Under the pieces are notes generated by a model. It saw only the letters and a program-made list of their open reading frames with translations. It made no database searches and was not told where the DNA came from. Positions 61,901 to 64,000 of a stretch of 64,000 bases of DNA are shown piece after piece (position 1 is the stretch's first letter; each line of letters begins with the position of its first letter). A program made the position numbers and the translations under genes. The stretch comes from Andrena cerasifolii (taxonomy: Eukaryota > Arthropoda > Insecta > Hymenoptera > Andrenidae). The stretch is taken from contig NC_135128.1 of NCBI RefSeq assembly GCF_050908995.1, positions 10,569,114-10,633,113 of the forward strand. Reading direction: 5' to 3'.

Positions 61901-63767
61901 ATCATGTTTTCTGCATTCCTCTTCGTAACGATCCCGCCACTGGCGGACAGTTATTCCCTCCTGCATATAGTCCTCGTCAGCGGCGAAGTACGCGTGCGAC
62001 AGACCCAGATGGCCGTTTATTGCTTTGTTCATTTCCACTGTGGTGCAGGACACCTGTTCACCCTCCATATTGTAATGATCGGTGTCGTACCATTGTGGTC
62101 GGAGCCAGAGGGGCAGGAACCACACGTACCCCTTCAACAACAGGAGACGAAAGTATAAAAATGCTGGCCAATGACTCGGGAAATTTGGTGTTTTCTGTTA
62201 AAGTGTCTAACTTGTAGTTTGGGGTAGTAGATCATTTTCAGTGTTCTTTTATACAAGTACCTGAACAGCGGTCATCTCCAACTTATAAGCCTCGCACATC
62301 ACCTGCCGAGCTACCTGGTCGTACACATCAGCGATTATGATCTTCGCCTTCTTCTGCTTCAGATCTTGCAGGTACTGCAATGTCAAGCGTTTCTGTTATA
62401 TCTGCCCAAGCAGAATAATAAAAGGAATTGAATATGTTTACTGAGAATCGAAACTGTACGTTAGAATATTAAAACCCTCCTACGTATAAGGCTGTTCGCG
62501 CAGTCTGTTCAACATAAGCTAAAAATCTGCTACACAAAGGAACAGAAGACTGCGTTTAAATAAAATTATCAGCGCCATGCCACATGGAAACTTGCATTTC
62601 AAATCGACTAATAGATAACATTGTCCGACAATATTGTAACCATGCATCAATATTCATTAGCAGTTAGTTTGCATAATCCTTGCTTGTCTAACATTTACAA
62701 TTTAAAAATCTTTCCTGCACAGCTCAATAGAAACGCGAATAATTAACAGCTCCAGCTACTTTCACGCTATCCTTTAACGACCATCACATGCTTCCTTCCT
62801 CAACTACTTTCAATCTCCTAGCTCAAACCTCCTCCACCCTCCAACAAACATTACCTTGTTCATCACGACAGCCTCCCGTTCCCTGGGGAACTTCGCATTG
62901 GCAACGAACACGATGCCATTATCCCTCAGCATTTCCTGCATGTAAGATATATACTCCGTGTACTTCTGTCCATCCTCCGTCAGCGAAGCCACGCGTCGCC
63001 AACCAAGCTTCTTCAACAGCTGCAGGTAAACGTGCCTGTACTGTTTGTTCTCGCCAATGGTCCGGAAGAAGTACGGGTATTTAGTGCGATCGTTGAAACT
63101 GGACCCCTCGGCGCTGTAGCTGATCACGACCGTTTTGTAGTGTTTGGAGACACCGACCAGCGGTTCCACGGTCTCCGAGCAGGCCGGCCCCAAAACGCCC
63201 ACCAGCTTCTCGTAATAATTGTGCACTATGTAGTCGATGAAGGACTTCATCACCATGTCCGATCTGCACTGGCCGTCGCTAGCCAACACCGTCAGATTAT
63301 AGTCCCTGAGAATGGTGTTGTTGATGTTGATAGCCTCCTTGGCCATGGTGGCTGCGACCAGGATGGACTTGCCCGAGTAGAAGGTCTCGCTCATCGGGAA
63401 TATCCCGCCCACGTAGAGGAGATTCTTGTTGGAGTAGTGGGGCTTCCATTCGCTGATGGTGTAGTCCAGGTTGTCTCGCAGCCAGCCGCAGGCCACATCT
63501 TCCTCGCTCATTGTTCCGGATAGTCGGCTGTAACGATCCAGAAGATCCTCGTACATTTCGGCAGTGAAGGACGCAAGATTGATCGCCTCGAACGCGGGCT
63601 TCGCCAGGTACTCCAACCTAGACCAGACCAGCTTGGTCAACCTGTGCGACTCGTAATTGCAGCCGACCTCCCAGGACTTTGATGTGCAACGAGGGAAATG
63701 GATGGTCGCGAAGTTGATCTCGTTCGGCACCACTATGCTTGGTGTCCAGTGCATCATCACCAGGGAC
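58909..63767 (-). CDS. VKR: Venus kinase receptor, last eight exons (5' end outside the window)
   Basis: Exons on the minus strand are 63767-62855, 62374-62261, 62131-61736, 61100-60754, 60634-60119, 60008-59896, 59811-59604 and 59479-58909, all with GT-AG borders and an unbroken frame of 1058 visible residues. The first exon starts in mid-codon after an acceptor (TTCTCCCGCAG), so the signal peptide exon lies beyond the right edge. Residues 1-110 form an extra extracellular segment. About 115-500 is a Venus-flytrap ligand-binding module (GPACSE, ISYSAEGSS, YPYFFRT, NFYGVSGRIKF). About 563-587 is the only membrane helix. About 628-890 is a tyrosine kinase with GEGAFG (634-639), lysine 659 in VAVK, HRD (761-763), DFG (781-783) and activation-loop tyrosines 789, 793 and 794 in the insulin-receptor pattern YxxxYY. 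The tail of about 170 residues has a possible SH2-binding YMNI. The kinase looks fully active. Family members are reported to respond to neuroparsin/OEH hormone in mosquitoes and to amino acids. Confidence 0.95.
61294..61649. mobile_element. Foldback (long inverted repeat) element in a receptor intron
   Basis: Two nested pairs of arms face each other. Outer arms (about 61294-61343 and 61600-61649) share AACCCG and AATTATGAAAC. Inner arms (61393-61443 and 61522-61571) share ATTGACCCCTGAAAA and TTTGTGTTATAACTC and agree at roughly 85-90%. The unpaired centre is about 78 bases. The element sits wholly inside the 635-base intron at 61101-61735, between the ligand-binding and transmembrane exons. 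It carries no coding sequence. The pre-mRNA could form a long hairpin there. Confidence 0.85.
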
Positions 63768-64000
63768 CTGCGGGAGAAGAGAAGACGTGGTGGTCGTTGC
63801 TCGGGATCGAAATAAAGAGTGACGCGTCTGTTTTTTCTCGGACAGGCCTGAAAAACACGATCGTTGCGCCTGCAGATGCTGGCTCGATAATAAAAAAAGC
63901 GCAATAACCGGTGAAATATCCGACGACGCGGGATGTTTTCGCGAAGGCCAGATTGTGTGTTTCAGGGAAACACGGGCGAACGAGGAAGAGACGCTGTGAG

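Overview
This looks like a gene-poor stretch of an insect nuclear genome. I infer Hymenoptera, perhaps a bee, but cannot prove it. The supporting signs are spliced genes with short GT-AG introns, alternating AT-rich and strongly CpG-rich blocks, many short inverted-repeat (MITE-like) transposon relics, and a Venus kinase receptor gene. There is no bacterial-type gene packing, CRISPR array, rRNA or clear intact tRNA.

Only two protein-coding genes are well supported, both on the minus strand. At the left (about 2.4-4.15 kb) is a compact four-exon gene for a small secreted protein of 233 residues. It has a TATA box, a signal peptide, introns that all fall in phase 0 and an AATAAA signal. Its cysteine spacing resembles the insect TsetseEP/DUF725 proteins, but I cannot confirm that family. 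At the right (58.9-63.8 kb, continuing off the window) are the last eight exons of a Venus kinase receptor. This is a single-pass receptor with a Venus-flytrap ligand-binding module, one membrane helix and an insulin-receptor-like tyrosine kinase with an intact active site. All eight exons join in frame and give 1058 visible residues.

The 55 kb between the genes has no coding region I can support. It holds a 154-bp tandem array built from inverted GCAGGTGC arms (10.6-11.1 kb), a 59-bp minisatellite (32.3-33.1 kb) and a 0.9-kb AATAATACT satellite with an internal block duplication (39.7-40.6 kb). There are also several MITE-like elements. Three are bounded by TTAA (41.66, 45.84 and 51.11 kb), one has perfect 29-bp inverted repeats at TA (28.08 kb), one is hAT-like (17.62 kb), and a foldback element sits inside a receptor intron (61.3 kb). 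Two tRNA-like sequences and two pairs of dispersed repeats complete the picture.

I see no operon-like logic linking the two genes. The receptor is a signalling protein: other insect members have been linked to the neuroparsin/OEH hormone and to amino-acid sensing. The small protein is exported. Most long open frames in the window come from CpG-rich or low-complexity DNA and are not annotated as genes.
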